A DNA stretch of 64,000 bases from Pseudobdellovibrionaceae bacterium (GTDB lineage Bacteria > Bdellovibrionota > UBA1018 > UBA6935): NCBI GenBank assembly GCA_002722705.1, contig PBMP01000059.1, forward strand, positions 52,600 to 116,599. Reading direction: 5' to 3'. Positions 19,875 through 29,472 of the stretch are shown one piece after another. The notes below the pieces were generated by a model, which did no database searches, was not told the DNA's origin, and saw only the letters and a program-made list of their open reading frames with translations. The first letter of the stretch is position 1, and every line of letters begins with the position of its first letter. Made by a program: the position numbers and the translations under genes.

Positions 19875-20096
19875 TTACTTTGATTCAGCGATTAATTCAT
19901 CTTGGACTTGATCTAAATACTGGAGCATCACTTCCCTGAGCTGCTCTAAAGTCAAATCCTTTGGATTATGACCTGAATGATCAATCATATCACGCAGTTC
20001 ATCCATTGCCTCCTCTTCAGGCAAACCAGATAAATTTGCAACGGTCTCAACCAAATCACCACCGATCAAACGATCTCGATTTTGGGAACTATCCAT
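19875..20096 (-). CDS. small acidic protein, unknown function
   Basis: 73-residue acidic helical protein (EEEAMDELRDMIDHSGH, LREVMLQYLDQVQDELIAE). No signal peptide or transmembrane segment. It lies about 170 bases upstream of clpP on the same strand, followed by a possible weak promoter region, so cotranscription with clpP is uncertain. Not recognised. Confidence 0.65.
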   Translation of the reverse strand: MDSSQNRDRLIGGDLVETVANLSGLPEEEAMDELRDMIDHSGHNPKDLTLEQLREVMLQYLDQVQDELIAESK

Positions 20097-20210
20097 GTTC
20101 CATATCCCCCCGAGTCAAAGTGTATAGATAGATCGAAAGGACATGCAACTTTTTTTTTCATCATAAAAGTTCAACTAAAAAAAATACGCAATTTTCTATA
20201 ACGCTTTGGG

Positions 20211-20238
20211 TTGACGAAATTAAATATCTTTGTAAATA
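20211..20238 (+). promoter_or_regulatory. candidate promoter of the 20.3-kb lipoprotein gene
   Basis: TTGACG (20211-20216) and TAAATA (20233-20238) are separated by 16 bases, 25 bases before the ATG; AAGGGG serves as RBS. Confidence 0.4.
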
Positions 20239-20263
20239 CCCCCCTCAGGAACAAGGGGTAATT

Positions 20264-20758
20264 ATGAGAATTTCAAAAAAATGGGTACCATTATTTTTAC
20301 TACTAACAGTAACTGCATGTAATCAAACAACTAATACTTCAGATCCTCGATGCATTCGTCCAGACTCACCTCACTATGTCATTAAAGATCACAATCAAGT
20401 CATTGGATTTTTCAAAGATTACCAATCCACCGAAACAGAAAGCTCAATTCTTCTTTCACTAGAAAACGTTGTCATCACGCAAAAAGAAATTGTTGAACCG
20501 TGGGCACTTGCAGGAAAAATGAGGGAGTTAAGCTTGGGTTTTGAGAAAAAAGACCTTCTAAAAGATCTCTATCTCTATGATGTTAATGAATATGGAACTA
20601 TTTCTCCTGAAGAACTTTGGGTAGACGCTCAGGTTCTTGATGGAGAGGCAATGACCGACCTTGAATCGTGCGTTCTTTTTGAAAAGGTAGATCTTGAAAT
20701 AAAAGAAACTCGTCCTCATAAAAAGCCTTTTTACCCAGACATTCAAATTGTTCTATAA
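20264..20758 (+). CDS. small lipoprotein, unknown function
   Basis: 164 residues with a classical lipoprotein signal (MRISKKWVPLFLLLTVTAC, lipobox VTAC). The mature part is mixed-charge with no recognised domain. The following thioesterase gene starts 20 bases after its stop codon on the same strand, so they may be cotranscribed. Confidence 0.8.
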   Translation: MRISKKWVPLFLLLTVTACNQTTNTSDPRCIRPDSPHYVIKDHNQVIGFFKDYQSTETESSILLSLENVVITQKEIVEPWALAGKMRELSLGFEKKDLLKDLYLYDVNEYGTISPEELWVDAQVLDGEAMTDLESCVLFEKVDLEIKETRPHKKPFYPDIQIVL

Positions 20759-20777
20759 ATCAGGTAAGCTCATCCAC

Positions 20778-21269
20778 ATGAAAAATAAAAAAACACCTGA
20801 AGACTCATCAGTAACCATGTCAGAAATTGTTCTCCCTTCACATGCAAATGCACTTGGAAGTATTTTTGGGGGAACAATCATGTCATGGATCGATATTGCA
20901 GGTGCAATATCAGCAGGAAAACATGCGAGAAACATTGTAGTCACTGCTTCAATAGATGCGCTTCACTTTATTGCTCCAGTCAGAGTAGGTCATGTCGTTA
21001 CCATCAAAGCAAGCGTGAACCGAGCGTGGAGATCTTCGATGGAAGTAGGTGTTCGCGTAGATTCCGAAGATCTTCTCACTGGAAAAACGGTTCATAATGT
21101 AACTGCGTATACAACATTCGTTGCTTTAGATAAAAATGGGAAGCCTACGACGGTTCCTGAACTTACACCGGATACTCCTGAAGATAGACGTCGTTTTGAG
21201 CAAGCTCTTCTAAGAAAAGAAAGCCGTTTAGAACTATTACAGGAATACAAAAAGAACGGCCATCTATAA
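20778..21269 (+). CDS. acyl-CoA thioesterase, hotdog fold (YciA/BACH type)
   Basis: 163 residues. The hotdog signature HANALGSIFGGTIMSWIDIAG includes the active-site region (Asn, Gly-Gly, Asp of the WID motif) and is followed by DALHFIAPVRVGHVV. Enzymes of this family hydrolyse acyl-CoAs to free acid and CoA in the cytosol. ATG at 20778 chosen because the ten codons upstream overlap the lipoprotein gene and are not conserved-looking. The C-terminal RRFEQALLRKESRLE helix is typical of this group. Confidence 0.92.
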   Translation: MKNKKTPEDSSVTMSEIVLPSHANALGSIFGGTIMSWIDIAGAISAGKHARNIVVTASIDALHFIAPVRVGHVVTIKASVNRAWRSSMEVGVRVDSEDLLTGKTVHNVTAYTTFVALDKNGKPTTVPELTPDTPEDRRRFEQALLRKESRLELLQEYKKNGHL

Positions 21270-21278
21270 AGATAGACT

Positions 21279-22301
21279 TTATCCGTGCCCACCCATTAAA
21301 AATGGCTCTCTCAAAAAAGAGGTATTTCTTCTACGAGTATGATCCAAAAAGAAAGAATGAGCTCCCTCCCATACCTGTTCTGAGTCTTTTGTTTGGAATA
21401 CAAATCTTCGAAACTCAGCCCCTCCAGGATAACCTGCCGAGTACCAAGCAAGGAACTTTTTTACATGAAGCATTGCTTTGTTTTCATGAAACTGCTCTAA
21501 AAGATATTTTTTTTGAATTTTGAGTAAAGACAAATAATCATCACCAGTCGGATCATTATAAGAATTCCCTTTTAATACTTCGTTTGCCTGTTCAAAAATA
21601 AACGGATTTCGAAGAGCACCTCGACCAATCATGACCGCATCGACTCCATACGTTTTAAGTTTATGAACCGCACTTTCAGGAGTCGTAATGTCTCCGTTAC
21701 CGATAATTGGTAAAGAAGATTTCGCCTTTACTTCGCCTAGATAATCCCAATCCGCAAGTCCGCTATAACCTTGTGCTCGAGTTCTTCCATGAATTGCTAC
21801 CCAAGCCACTCCTGCATCCTCTGCAACTTTTACAATTTCATGAGCATTTACAGATTCAGAATCCCATCCAATTCTGATTTTAATAGTCACAGGAATCGAA
21901 ACAGAGCTCACCATTGCAGAAAGAGTTTTTCCTAAGGAAACAGGATCTTTACACATTGCTGAACCTGCACCTTTTTTTACAACCTTCGGAACAGGACACC
22001 CTAAATTTAAATCAACAAAATCAGCTCCCTTTTTTTCAATGAGCTGACAAGACTTCACTAAATTTTCTGTAGATTCTCCAAAAATCTGTAATCCAATGAC
22101 CCTTTCGTCTTCTTCGAAATGTAAAAGATCTAATGTACGTTGACTTGCATATTCAATTCCATTAGCAGAAACGAGTTCAGAAATGACCAATGCACTCCCT
22201 CTTTTTCGCATTAATCTACGAAAAGGAGAGTTTGTGATTCCAGCCATAGGAGCAAGAATGAAGGGATTATCGATCTCAAACGGACCTAACTGAATACTCA
22301 A
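21279..22301 (-). CDS. dusB: tRNA-dihydrouridine synthase
   Basis: 340-residue FMN enzyme that reduces uridines in the tRNA D-loop. N-terminal LAPMAGITNSPFRRL, catalytic Cys in DLNLGCPVPKV, IKIRIGWD, IHGRTRAQGYSG and IGNGDI...IGRGALRNPFIF are all present in order. The combination fits DusB (NifR3). TTG start at 22301 with AAAGG about 9 bases upstream. It is 30 bases downstream of pepP on the same strand, so probably one transcript. Confidence 0.93.
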   Translation of the reverse strand: MSIQLGPFEIDNPFILAPMAGITNSPFRRLMRKRGSALVISELVSANGIEYASQRTLDLLHFEEDERVIGLQIFGESTENLVKSCQLIEKKGADFVDLNLGCPVPKVVKKGAGSAMCKDPVSLGKTLSAMVSSVSIPVTIKIRIGWDSESVNAHEIVKVAEDAGVAWVAIHGRTRAQGYSGLADWDYLGEVKAKSSLPIIGNGDITTPESAVHKLKTYGVDAVMIGRGALRNPFIFEQANEVLKGNSYNDPTGDDYLSLLKIQKKYLLEQFHENKAMLHVKKFLAWYSAGYPGGAEFRRFVFQTKDSEQVWEGAHSFFLDHTRRRNTSFLREPFLMGGHG

Positions 22302-22331
22302 AATGAGAAACCTTTCACCCCCAAAACCCCA

Positions 22332-23660
22332 TTACTCTTCATTCATCAATGAAAGAACATCATCCTTTTCTTTAGCAAGAGCTCCTGTCAAATTCTCATG
22401 TCCTGAATCAGTCACTAAAATATCGTCCTCAATTCGGACTCCAATTCCTCTATACTTTTCAGGGCAAAGCTCATCAGAAGGTAAACAATAAATACCTGGC
22501 TCAACCGTTAAAACCATTCCTGGCTCTAACTTTCTTTGTTCTCCATCTTTATCAAAATAAAGTCCAACATCATGAACATCGATACCTAAAAAATGTCCAA
22601 TCTTATGTGGATAGTAATTCTTGTAATCTTCTCGAGCAATTGCCTCACGAGGAGGTCCTTTAAAAAAACCAAGTCCCATCAATCCCTCAGTAATCACTTC
22701 AATTGAATTCTGATGCAACTCTTTAAAAGTCACTCCTGGCTTAACTAAGTCCACTGTTGTTTTTTGAGCTTTTAAAACAATATCGTAAATCTTCTCTTGT
22801 TCTTGAGTAAATTCCGTTCCCACTGGGAAAGTACGAGTAATATCGGAAGCGTAATAACCATACTCTCCACCTGCATCAATCAAAAGAAGGTCCCCATCGT
22901 TTAGTACTTCATTATTTGCTTTGTAATGAAGACAGGTTGCATTTTTTCCTCCCCCAACAATACTTTCGTATGCAATCCGAGGACACCCATGAGATTCATA
23001 AACAGAATTCAACAAAGCGGAAACTTCATACTCCATCATCCCTGGACGAACTTTTTTCATTGCCATTTGATGAGCTTTAACATTGATCTCAGCAGCTTTT
23101 TTCATCAAAGCAATTTCTTCTTTGCTTTTAATCAGCCTCATTTCACCTAGAGGCTCTCTTAAATCGTGCATTGATTTAAGCCCATAACCACTTCGACCTG
23201 TTTTTTGACGGACTTTTTCTAAAGACTCAATCATCAGTTGATCAAACCGAAAATCCTGCCCTAAGGTGACATAAACTTCTTGTGAACGAGAAATATAGTC
23301 CGTAAGACGAGATTGAAATTCTGAGACTGGATAAGCTTCATCCACATGAAAATATTTTTTTGCTCCTTCGATTCCGTACATTTCTCCTTCCCAAAGCTCC
23401 TGATGTGGGTCTTTCGGATGGACAAACAAAATAGAACGGTTTGTTCCTTCTGAAGTAGCTGGGGCAAGAACTAAAAAACTATCCACCTCTTCAAACCCTG
23501 AAAGATAGTAAAAATTAGACTCTTGTCTAAAAGAAAACGGAACGTCTGGATTCCTCAAGCGACTCTTTTGAGAAGGAAGCACAAAAAGAGCTCCCTCATG
23601 AGCTTTCATCAGTTGTTCACGTCTTTTTTGGTAATAATTTGGGATATCTTTATTAATCAT
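22332..23660 (-). CDS. pepP: Xaa-Pro aminopeptidase
   Basis: 442-residue M24B metallopeptidase that removes N-terminal residues before proline. The N-terminal AMP_N domain (RREQLMKAHEGALFVLPS) is followed by the creatinase-fold domain. Dinuclear metal ligands are visible: Asp in LLIDAGGEY, Asp in SDITRTF, His in HKIGHFLGIDVHD, Glu in TVEPGIY and Glu in VRIEDD. ATG at 23660 is taken as the start because a further 13 codons begin at TTG and lack a RBS. Upstream of dusB. Confidence 0.93.
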   Translation of the reverse strand: MINKDIPNYYQKRREQLMKAHEGALFVLPSQKSRLRNPDVPFSFRQESNFYYLSGFEEVDSFLVLAPATSEGTNRSILFVHPKDPHQELWEGEMYGIEGAKKYFHVDEAYPVSEFQSRLTDYISRSQEVYVTLGQDFRFDQLMIESLEKVRQKTGRSGYGLKSMHDLREPLGEMRLIKSKEEIALMKKAAEINVKAHQMAMKKVRPGMMEYEVSALLNSVYESHGCPRIAYESIVGGGKNATCLHYKANNEVLNDGDLLLIDAGGEYGYYASDITRTFPVGTEFTQEQEKIYDIVLKAQKTTVDLVKPGVTFKELHQNSIEVITEGLMGLGFFKGPPREAIAREDYKNYYPHKIGHFLGIDVHDVGLYFDKDGEQRKLEPGMVLTVEPGIYCLPSDELCPEKYRGIGVRIEDDILVTDSGHENLTGALAKEKDDVLSLMNEE

Positions 23661-23799
23661 AGTCCGCGGAACATACCATGCTAAACCGCTGTTTTCCAAA
23701 CCGTTTTAGGATTGTTCTCTGAATTCAAACATCTTAAAAAAGCAATAAACAAATAAGTTAACTATATGTTTTTAAATAGAAAATAATCATTTTGAGTTT

Positions 23800-23828
23800 T
23801 TGACACAATCATCACAACAAGATACATA
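23800..23828 (+). promoter_or_regulatory. promoter of the 23.9-kb exported protein gene
   Basis: TTGACA (23800-23805) and TACATA (23823-23828) with a 17-base spacer, 26 bases before the ATG, with AAAGGGG as RBS. The perfect -35 suggests a strong constitutive promoter. Confidence 0.55.
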
Positions 23829-23854
23829 AAGAAGCCGGAACAAAGGGGATTTCT

Positions 23855-24337
23855 ATGAAACAATGGGCTATCGCAAGTTTAATTTTTTTGAGTAGTACTA
23901 CACAAGCAAGTCAATCTGCTCATTCCTTTTCCTGTCGACTCTCTCCAGAAACCCAAAAAAAATTAAAAGGACCCGAAGGAAAACAAAAACTCGGTTTAAT
24001 AACTCAGTTGAGTGGATCTTACACCGAATTTCCAGATGATATAGAAGAAGTTAAAATCGAATTTTTAATTTGTTCAAGTAATTCTTGCGTCGTTTCTGTA
24101 GGGCAAAAAATGCTTTTTTCTCGTTATGAAAAACTCGAAAACAATAAAATTGAATTCGGTTCAATGAGCGTACCAGTTCTCAACCAGAAGTACCCTAAAC
24201 CGCATCTTTTTGGGAACTTCGTTCTCAATAAAACAACTGGCGAACTCAAATACACTATTTTAACAACCCAAATCAAAGACCAAAAATTCCAAACTGTTTC
24301 CTTAAAGTCATATTCTTATCTTTGTAAAATTGATTAA
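23855..24337 (+). CDS. small exported protein, paralogue of the 27.9-kb gene
   Basis: 160 residues with a signal peptide (MKQWAIASLIFLSSTTQASQ). The mature protein begins with SFSCRLSPE and ends with YSYLCKI. The same pattern (DFSCTISK ... YQYDCQF) and similar spacing occur in the protein at 27897-28415, so these are probably diverged paralogues sharing a Cys pair near the ends that could form a disulfide. No known family recognised. It has its own strong promoter. Confidence 0.75.
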   Translation: MKQWAIASLIFLSSTTQASQSAHSFSCRLSPETQKKLKGPEGKQKLGLITQLSGSYTEFPDDIEEVKIEFLICSSNSCVVSVGQKMLFSRYEKLENNKIEFGSMSVPVLNQKYPKPHLFGNFVLNKTTGELKYTILTTQIKDQKFQTVSLKSYSYLCKID

Positions 24338-24548
24338 TTTCACGTCTCTTAATCGAGAACTCCTGATTTCATCTGATTCTTAATAAATTGTTTTAAGGTC
24401 ACAACTAAGCTGTATTCAATTTGAGGACGCTGATATTTATACCTTTTTAATTTTTAAGTTATTTTTTCAATGAGTTATAAAAATAAAGACTTCAATTTTT
24501 CCAACATTTCAATTGCATTCCTACAATAATTAGAATACACAGTGCGTC

Positions 24549-25467
24549 ATGAATTTCCGGCTAAATTCTCCTCCTACAGACCAACCTCCCTCCGTTCTTC
24601 AGTACGTTGATGTTCATGAATTCTTAAAGGATGTTTATCAATTTCGAAAAAATAAAGAGTTGGATTTTAGCTACTTAACTTGGTCTAAAGAACTTGGATT
24701 CAAAAGTCGTACCTTTCTCCAATTAGTTGTTACAGGAAAACGAAAAATCACAGACAAATCCCTTTCGAGTTTTATTACAGGACTTTCTTTAAAAAAAAAA
24801 AGAAACTGAATACTTTGAACTTCTTGTCAAACTATCTCGCGCAAATACATTAAATCGAAGAGAGCAAATTCTTTCTGAAGTCACAAAAAGAACTCAAAAC
24901 TCAAGAGCACAGTCCGTGCTCCTAGACCATCATCAGTTATACTCATCGGAACTTGGTCCCCAAGTTCAAACATTACTTACTTTAAAAGATTGGAATGCGA
25001 CTGCTAAAAAAATTGCTACAGTATTAAATAGCTCTATTTCAGAAATTGAAAACCTTCTTCATATTTTAAAAAATCTAGATTTAGCAACGGTTCAAAATGG
25101 CATTTGGACCGCAAAAACTCCAGAGTTTCATACCAAAGATTCTTTAGGAGATCTCACTTTACAAACTTTTCATAAAAAAAGTTTACTCACAGCTATTCGA
25201 CATCTGGACTCTCCTCCCAAAAATCGAAGATACTTTGCAGTTCACCTCACTCTCGATGATCAACAAATGGAAGAGCTTGCAACTGAAATGAAAAAAACTT
25301 GTTTTGAATACCTTTCTAAATTTGGAACAGATTCATCAAAAAACAAAAGACTTTATCAAATTAATTTAAATTTAATCCCCGTTTCCCCCCAACTCAGTAC
25401 TGAAAAACCAAAGTCCGTGCCAGTGGGAGGAGCATCATCCCTCAAACAAGGAGAAAAACATGACTAA
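24549..25467 (+). pseudogene. TIGR02147-family regulator, frameshifted at an A11 run
   Basis: The first frame (24549-24809, 86 residues) has the N-terminal TIGR02147 pattern VDVHEFLKDVYQFRK...SYLTWSKELGFKSRTFLQLVVTGKRKIT. The frame needed for the rest continues as ETEYFELLVKLSRANTLN from 24802 to 25467. The switch falls on eleven consecutive A (24791-24801); with ten A the gene would read through to about 305 residues, close to family size. The family is known mainly from Bdellovibrio and Fibrobacter and is thought to be regulatory. Options: inactivated gene, homopolymer error, or slippage/phase variation. Its end overlaps the next gene by 8 bases. Confidence 0.8.
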
Positions 25468-26656
25468 GCATGTTACGACTATCTTAATTGCGTTGTTTTT
25501 TTGGACACAGCCAGGGTTCTCTCGTCCACAAACCGTCTTCACTCAAGAAGGAGGAGGAGTTACTGGAAGTGGAAGCGATGGAATTTTATCAAATAAAATA
25601 CAGATCGAGAGTTATAATTTTTCTGATGTTATTCTCTCTCAATCAAAAACAGGGTCAATTCGCCTATCCGGCCTTCCACATCCAAAGCAACCTCCTTCAT
25701 ATAAAATTAGAAAATGTCTCTATAAAAAAAATTCTAATCAAAAAATAAGAAGAAATTCTTGTGGTCTATTTGAATCCTTTCCTTTAGGCTCTCAAGTTTA
25801 TGTTAATCCTGGAGTCTACCAACTAAGCTATTCTGGAACCTTTTATTCTCATAATATCGATATCAAAGCAGGAGATCATAAAGAGCTTCATCTAAAAAAT
25901 ATAGTTATTCCTGAAAGCTATGGTCGAACCGTAGATATCGTAAGAAATTTTTCAGACGAAAACGAAAAAAATAAAATACTCAAGGAGGCTTTTGACACAA
26001 GTAAAGAAGCAGCTTCAATAGTATTTGAACTCAACCACGAAGATTCATTAAACGCTTTTAATAATATTCGAACTCGTTTTCCAAGAACTAACAGAAAAAT
26101 TAATAGAGATAAATTTTTTCTTTTAATTAATTTGGGATCCCGGTCCTACTCTCAGTCATATAAATTTCTTAAAACCTTTAACTCTCTTAAAGAATTAAAA
26201 AAAGAACACTTTGACGGTGAAGAACTATATTTCCCTTTACACGAGAATGATATTTCTTTACTGGATAGACTTTCAATTTTTTCTTCTCATCAATCTATTT
26301 ATTTTCCTGGAAGAATAAGTCTCTCTGGTGACATTAAACTGACCGAAATTAACAACGATTTACTTAAAATTGACAATTCAAAACTAACTCAACGCTCATG
26401 TTCTAATGGCCACATAAATCTTCGTCGAGCGGGTTGTAAACGAGCGATTAGACGGACAAAAAAGAACGATTTCAAAATGCTTTATCAACTTTATGGATTA
26501 TTTAAATTTCCAGATTACGCCGCTGTAGGGTCAAATATTTTTATCGGAAACAATGAACAAAGCATAGCTGTATTTCCCGGAGCATACGAAATCAGAATTT
26601 TTGATTCAATTACATCCGCTTTTTTAAATAAAGAAGAGGTAGTCGTTGAAGAATAG
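25460..26656 (+). CDS. exported protein, unknown function
   Basis: 398 residues with a signal peptide (cleavage near FSRPQ, residue 22) and a Gly-rich start of the mature chain (EGGGVTGSGSDG). The body contains Cys residues that could pair and basic patches, with an arginine-rich segment near 315-340. Not recognised. It overlaps the regulator upstream (8 bases) and the metalloprotease downstream (11 bases), so these three genes form one translationally coupled operon. Confidence 0.75.
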   Translation: MTKHVTTILIALFFWTQPGFSRPQTVFTQEGGGVTGSGSDGILSNKIQIESYNFSDVILSQSKTGSIRLSGLPHPKQPPSYKIRKCLYKKNSNQKIRRNSCGLFESFPLGSQVYVNPGVYQLSYSGTFYSHNIDIKAGDHKELHLKNIVIPESYGRTVDIVRNFSDENEKNKILKEAFDTSKEAASIVFELNHEDSLNAFNNIRTRFPRTNRKINRDKFFLLINLGSRSYSQSYKFLKTFNSLKELKKEHFDGEELYFPLHENDISLLDRLSIFSSHQSIYFPGRISLSGDIKLTEINNDLLKIDNSKLTQRSCSNGHINLRRAGCKRAIRRTKKNDFKMLYQLYGLFKFPDYAAVGSNIFIGNNEQSIAVFPGAYEIRIFDSITSAFLNKEEVVVEE

Positions 26657-27776
26657 CATCGTTATTCTCCTGAGTTTTTGTATCACATCATTAAAAGCTC
26701 AGGAGATTCCATCATTTACAGTCAGTAAAGACAGACAGTTTCATTACTTAACTCACAGAAAAGCAGAAGCTTTAAAGGGAGATTTTCCATTCTCTTTATA
26801 TGTTTATAAATCTAAAAAAAAACAATGTGCAAAAAATTCTTTTCAAATAATTAACGAATTTAATAAAATCATCAAAGACTCTCTATTTTTAAAACAACTC
26901 GACTGGTTACAGTCATCCGTTGAGGATTCTATTTTATCAAAAGACCTTTATGTTGTTTTAGATGACTTTGGAGAAAATCCTCATTTTTTAAGTTTTTACG
27001 TTCATCAAGTTTTAAAAAAACCAATAGATCTAATATCAATTGATTGCTTAACTCGCTCGCAACCTTATTGGAGCACTTATCTCATTCATGAGTTAACTCA
27101 CTACATTTTGAGAAAGAAAAATCTTCCTTCATGGTTTGAAGAAGGACTAGCGCAAACCATAGAAATCAATTTACAAGGAAGCCGACCTCTCCTGAGTATT
27201 AATCGTTTAAAAGAATCCCATAAGATACCAGATTTTTTTATCGAACCAAAACCATTTAAAGATCCTCTTTCTTACGGAATGAGCTTTCTTTTTGTTAATT
27301 ATTTAAAAAATCACTTTGGAGGAGAAGCCCTTTTAAAAGAAATGATTCGCTCTTCTTATTCAAAAAACTTTTTAAAAGAAACAATCACTTCGATTGCCAA
27401 TAAAGATTCATTAAATCTTTCATCAGAAGTAAAAGAAAAGTTTACTCCTTTAGGAATTTTAAGACACTTTGCTGCAGCTTTTGCTATAGGAAATTCAAAA
27501 AAAGAATTCTTTGACATTCAGTATTGGAAAGGGTTTTCTTGGTCTATCAACTTTCCTAAAAGAAAAGAAATGATTCAACCCATGGGATTTCGAATTTATT
27601 CAGGAACTCGACGTCCTTTTTCTGTTAATTCTGAGCTGGAATACTATCAAGTTTTTCATAGTTTTGAGCAGTATCAATTCTTACCTGGAATAGAACGTAG
27701 AAATCGAGACCCTCTCTTTTATTTGATTCTCAATCCCACTTTAAAGCCCCTACCTGTGGGAGGGGCTGAATTTTAA
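26646..27776 (+). CDS. exported gluzincin metalloprotease (peptidase MA-like)
   Basis: 376 residues. TTG start with GAGG 6 bases upstream, then a signal peptide (MKNSIVILLSFCITSLKAQ). The zinc site is HELTH (148-152) with WFEEG (163-167) supplying the third ligand; this HExxH-(9-14)-E layout is that of peptidase-MA-type proteins. It would act in the periplasm or outside the cell. Last gene of the coupled operon. An inverted repeat AGCCCCT/AGGGGCT (27745-27767) overlaps its 3' end and may act as terminator. Confidence 0.8.
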   Translation: MKNSIVILLSFCITSLKAQEIPSFTVSKDRQFHYLTHRKAEALKGDFPFSLYVYKSKKKQCAKNSFQIINEFNKIIKDSLFLKQLDWLQSSVEDSILSKDLYVVLDDFGENPHFLSFYVHQVLKKPIDLISIDCLTRSQPYWSTYLIHELTHYILRKKNLPSWFEEGLAQTIEINLQGSRPLLSINRLKESHKIPDFFIEPKPFKDPLSYGMSFLFVNYLKNHFGGEALLKEMIRSSYSKNFLKETITSIANKDSLNLSSEVKEKFTPLGILRHFAAAFAIGNSKKEFFDIQYWKGFSWSINFPKRKEMIQPMGFRIYSGTRRPFSVNSELEYYQVFHSFEQYQFLPGIERRNRDPLFYLILNPTLKPLPVGGAEF

Positions 27777-27842
27777 ACTCAAAACATGTAAATCACTGTT
27801 TTTAAAATGATTTCATTTTATTAAATTATTTCACACAGGCAT

Positions 27843-27871
27843 TTGACATACCTAAATAGTCAAGATATATT
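27843..27871 (+). promoter_or_regulatory. promoter of the 27.9-kb exported protein gene
   Basis: TTGACA (27843-27848), 17-base spacer, TATATT (27866-27871), 25 bases before the ATG with AAGGAG as RBS. Near-consensus sigma-70 promoter, similar in layout to that of the paralogue at 23.8 kb. Confidence 0.6.
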
Positions 27872-27896
27872 GCCGATGCTTATTTAAGGAGTTTTT

Positions 27897-28415
27897 ATGA
27901 AAGCGACTATTTTGACTATTGCCTCTTTACTATCGATCTCTGCTCTTGCTGAAGAAAAAATTCATCCAGACTTTTCATGTACCATCAGCAAAAATAGTGT
28001 TGCTCGAATGAAAAACGAAGAAAGAATTACAGGTGAACGAAATCGGATTGGTTATGCAACTAAGATTCATGGATTTCTCATTGAAAATTCTCCAAAAGGG
28101 TATACACACATGATTCGACTAGAAGACTACTCAGACACTAACAAAGGTGTCATTGGTTTTGAGAGAGACTTTAAATACAGTCGCATTGAAGATCTCGGAG
28201 AAGAAATCATAGAGTATAGCTCTCTTGAGATTCCACTTAAAACCAATCATCAAAACCCTCTTGAAACTCGTTATGCTAAGTTTATTTTAGACTTTAGAAA
28301 AAAACCTGTTTTAAACTACATCATTCAATTCAGAGGAACTATTGATAAAAAGTATGTTGGAATCTATGAGAAGTCTTACCAATACGACTGTCAATTTCAT
28401 GCACTGGATTTCTAA
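27897..28415 (+). CDS. small exported protein, paralogue of the 23.9-kb gene
   Basis: 172 residues with signal peptide MKATILTIASLLSISALAEE. It shares with the 160-residue protein at 23855 the FSC motif at the mature start, an RIGYATKIHGF / KLGLITQLSGS segment, and a C-terminal aromatic-aromatic-x-C ending. Function unknown. It is followed after 2 bases by another exported protein gene. Confidence 0.75.
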   Translation: MKATILTIASLLSISALAEEKIHPDFSCTISKNSVARMKNEERITGERNRIGYATKIHGFLIENSPKGYTHMIRLEDYSDTNKGVIGFERDFKYSRIEDLGEEIIEYSSLEIPLKTNHQNPLETRYAKFILDFRKKPVLNYIIQFRGTIDKKYVGIYEKSYQYDCQFHALDF

Positions 28416-28417
28416 TC

Positions 28418-29472
28418 ATGAAAATTCTAATTCTTTTAACAACTCTAAGTTTTGGGATCATCGCTCAAGCAACAAATGAAGACGACCCGACTAAAAAAGA
28501 CGATCGCACATGTCAGTATAGATTCGCAAAACGAAAAGGCACTGCTGGAACCCCCCAACCGATTCCAAGAGCACAGAGACAACGAATCGATTTAGAAAAA
28601 TCTCGTCCTATTCCTCCAGTCAGACCTGAAAATAAAAAAATGCCAATCTCATTGCTCGCTATAGAAGAAAAAATAGAACAAGTGATTCACCTCCTTTTAT
28701 TTTTCACTTTCAATCTACTCGAAAATTCACAGCTAAAGAGTATGTCGAGAATTTAAATCATGGACTCATTTCTCAAGGGACATACAGATATACAAATATG
28801 AGTGTTTCAACTTGGATGCATTTTTATGATATTCCTAAATTTGATGAACTCATGAGAAGAGTTCTAAAAGTAAATATTGACAATGTTGTGACTCGTGTTC
28901 CTGAGGTGATTAAAAAAATAGCCCAATCCCATTCCGCATTTTCTTCTTATGCAACCGAAGAAATGCTTGAAAGACATCTCTTTCATCCATTTCGTATACA
29001 ATGGGGGGTTGCTGCTCGTGATTTAGGAACTAGTCTTTCTTTGATGAAACATAAAAAACAAAATGATTCTTCTTATGCGACAACTTCTCTTCTAAATAAA
29101 ATTGAAATACAAATGAAAGATTTCCTAAACCCTGGAAACAAAGTCACTCTCCCGTCTGAGAACGATAAACCAGAGGAAGTAAAAGACTTTAGACATCCGA
29201 TTATCGCTTATTTTGAGCGAATCCTTGAAGAAGAGTCAAACCACAGAATCAAAAACCCTGAAAAAGAACAGGAACGACAATTACGAATTCCATTTATTGT
29301 TCAACTCATTGACATCATCGAAGGAGATATGAAATCAGGTATCATTGAAGAAACGCCTGGACTGATCTCTCCGGAGCTAAGAATGCAAATTCAAAATGTA
29401 AATTCTACGACGGTAAAACCAGAAGGTATCAGCATTTTTGTAAGAGATGCTATTTACAAAACCCCTCGCTGA
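28418..29472 (+). pseudogene. exported protein gene, frameshifted near an A6 run
   Basis: The first frame (28418-28756) has a signal peptide (MKILILLTTLSFGIIAQA) and a Pro-rich segment, then loses protein-like character after about residue 86. The second frame is open from upstream of its annotated ATG (28798): YVENLNHGLISQGTYRYTN leads straight into MSVSTWMHFYDIPKF and continues to 29472. The frames join at GAAGAAAAAATAG (A6, 28668-28673), where one more A would give a single 351-residue protein. Possible sequencing error or real decay. Not recognised. It overlaps HPPD by 19 bases, tail to tail. Confidence 0.65.
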
